NCBI GenBank assembly: GCA_011524785.1
Contig: WTJQ01000546.1
Span: 1 to 6,666, forward strand
Reading direction: 5' to 3'
Source: Planctomycetota bacterium
GTDB taxonomy: Bacteria > Planctomycetota > UBA1135 > GCA-002686595
DNA length: 6,666 nt
Shown: positions 5,786-6,666 of the stretch, in pieces
How positions within the stretch are numbered: the stretch's first letter is position 1
Layout: each line of letters begins with the position of its first letter
Program-made: the position numbers and the translations under genes
The notes under the pieces: model-generated
The model's database searches: none
What the model saw: only the letters and a program-made list of their open reading frames with translations
What the model was told of the DNA's origin: nothing

Positions 5786-6666
5786 TCAGATCGAGTCGAG
5801 GCCCCAGACGAACGGGGCCAGCGGCAGGCCCGCGAACGGGACGCCGAGCCGACGCTCGACCTTGCGCTGGACACGCCCCTCGCCGGCAGCCGGGAGGAGC
5901 AGGTCCAGGAGGGACTCCTCGTCCAGCGAGATGCGCTTCCCGCCGCGCTGCAGGCGCACGGTCGCTCCCTCGACGCACACGTCAACGAAGTCGGGCAGGC
6001 AGCTCCGGAGCAGGTCGGCGGCGCCGTCCAGGCAGAGGAGCTTGGCCAGGCCCAGCACCCCGCGCGCGCCGGGGCAGCGCGTGAGGCTGAGGTACTCGAG
6101 GAGGCCCGTCGCGCCGCTCGGGAGCATGAGGACGAGGTCCTCGTCGATCCCCTCGTCGTCGCGCAGGTCGAGGTGACCCGCCAGCACGTGCAGGAACTCC
6201 ACGGGCTCCCCGCCCCACTCGTGCAGGACGCCCTGGAGGTCGGCACCGCGGCCGACGCAGCCGTAGGCCGTGACGCACCCCTCCCTCTCGCGAACGAGGG
6301 TCGTCATGCCAGGGATCTCGAGCAGGCAGCGCTGCTCCTCGAGCGTGCGCTCGACCCGCTGGTCGTGGGCGCAGTAGAGCGCGTGGATCGCCGCGGCGTC
6401 CTCGGCGGTCGCGGGGCGCACTCCCTCGGCGTCCGGCAGGAAGGTGCGCTGGTTGTCGTCGATGCGGAAGTCGAACTCCGTCCCGGCCGGGCGCCAGCCC
6501 ATGCCGGCATAGACCTCGGCGTCATCGGCCCAGAGAAGAGCCAGCAGGGCGCCGCTCTCCTTCGCGCGCGCCTCGGCGGCCGCGAGGGTGTGGCGCGCGA
6601 GGCCCTGCCCACGGTGCGCCTCGCTCGTGACGACGCTGCCGAGGAAGGCACAGCGCATGCGGTGGT
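5786..6666 (-). CDS. GNAT-family N-acetyltransferase, probable tandem-GNAT protein, 5' end missing
   Basis: The frame runs open through the right window edge, so the N-terminus is missing. The ATG at 6658 would cut a GNAT domain in half and is probably internal. Numbering from that Met, the first domain shows the acetyl-CoA loop in LGSVVTSEAHRGQGLARHTL (6-25), with Arg16-Gly-Gln-Gly-Leu-Ala as the Q/RxxGxG/A motif. LLALLWADDAEVYAGMGWRPAGTEFDFRI (38-66) follows, with the typical 'Y..mGw...g' end of a GNAT fold. Residues about 79-190 look like a second, degenerate GNAT-like domain (VRPATAEDAAAIHALY, EIPGMTTLV, VTAYGCVGRGADLQGVLHEWGG) without an acetyl-CoA loop. Residues about 190-290 form a further C-terminal part ending PLAPFVWGLDSI. 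Such layouts occur in uncharacterised bacterial acetyltransferases. The acceptor substrate cannot be told from sequence. It stands convergent to gmhA with 16 bases between stops. Confidence 0.82.
   Translation of the reverse strand, partial: HRMRCAFLGSVVTSEAHRGQGLARHTLAAAEARAKESGALLALLWADDAEVYAGMGWRPAGTEFDFRIDDNQRTFLPDAEGVRPATAEDAAAIHALYCAHDQRVERTLEEQRCLLEIPGMTTLVREREGCVTAYGCVGRGADLQGVLHEWGGEPVEFLHVLAGHLDLRDDEGIDEDLVLMLPSGATGLLEYLSLTRCPGARGVLGLAKLLCLDGAADLLRSCLPDFVDVCVEGATVRLQRGGKRISLDEESLLDLLLPAAGEGRVQRKVERRLGVPFAGLPLAPFVWGLDSI

Noticed and set aside
5092..6246. 384-codon open frame on the minus strand across gmhA and part of the GNAT gene
   Set aside because: Antisense to gmhA, whose active-site residues are all in place, and out of frame with the GNAT gene. 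Composition is Ser/Arg/Ala-rich shadow coding.
1..6666. Defence system, mobile element, CRISPR array, tRNA or rRNA
   Set aside because: I looked for direct repeats with spacers, transposase or integrase motifs, terminal inverted repeats and tRNA-like cloverleaf sequence and saw none. The genes are metabolic or single uncharacterised proteins and do not form an evident new multi-gene system.

Overview
This is a very GC-rich window (roughly 70% G+C by eye, with G or C at most third codon positions) that is almost entirely coding. It carries six genes in tight, partly overlapping or convergent arrangement, and no stretch over 300 bases lacks a gene. I see no RNA gene, insertion sequence, CRISPR array or phage gene. 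The C5-pathway haem genes and a heptose-phosphate isomerase point to a diderm bacterium. The FG-GAP propeller protein and the CCxGC heavy-metal domain would suit a Planctomycetota-like or Myxococcota-like lineage, but that placement is inference and not secure.

Left part (1-2377, + strand): the 3' end of hemC, then complete hemD and hemL. Each junction is an ATGA start/stop overlap. HemC and HemD turn porphobilinogen into uroporphyrinogen III. HemL makes the precursor 5-aminolevulinate from glutamate-1-semialdehyde. This is a translationally coupled tetrapyrrole operon that continues to the left of the window.

Middle (2390-5095, - strand): a 715-residue predicted exported protein with an N-terminal FG-GAP (VCBS-like) propeller and a C-terminal domain carrying a HELAH zinc-peptidase motif. 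This is the least ordinary gene here. Next to it on the same strand lies a small membrane-anchored heavy-metal-associated (HMA) domain protein with a CCNGC metal site. A possible promoter just upstream of that gene would make it leaderless or nearly so.

Right part (5173-6666): gmhA on the + strand (sedoheptulose-7-phosphate isomerase, first step of the ADP- or GDP-heptose pathway), divergent from the HMA gene. It is convergent with a GNAT-family acetyltransferase on the - strand whose 5' end is cut by the window edge.

Both convergent junctions (hemL/propeller-peptidase and gmhA/GNAT) are only 12-16 bases long, and each holds a short perfect inverted repeat that includes stop-codon bases. I found no convincing new multi-gene system. 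The propeller-zincin protein and the paired-stop hairpin are the best leads.
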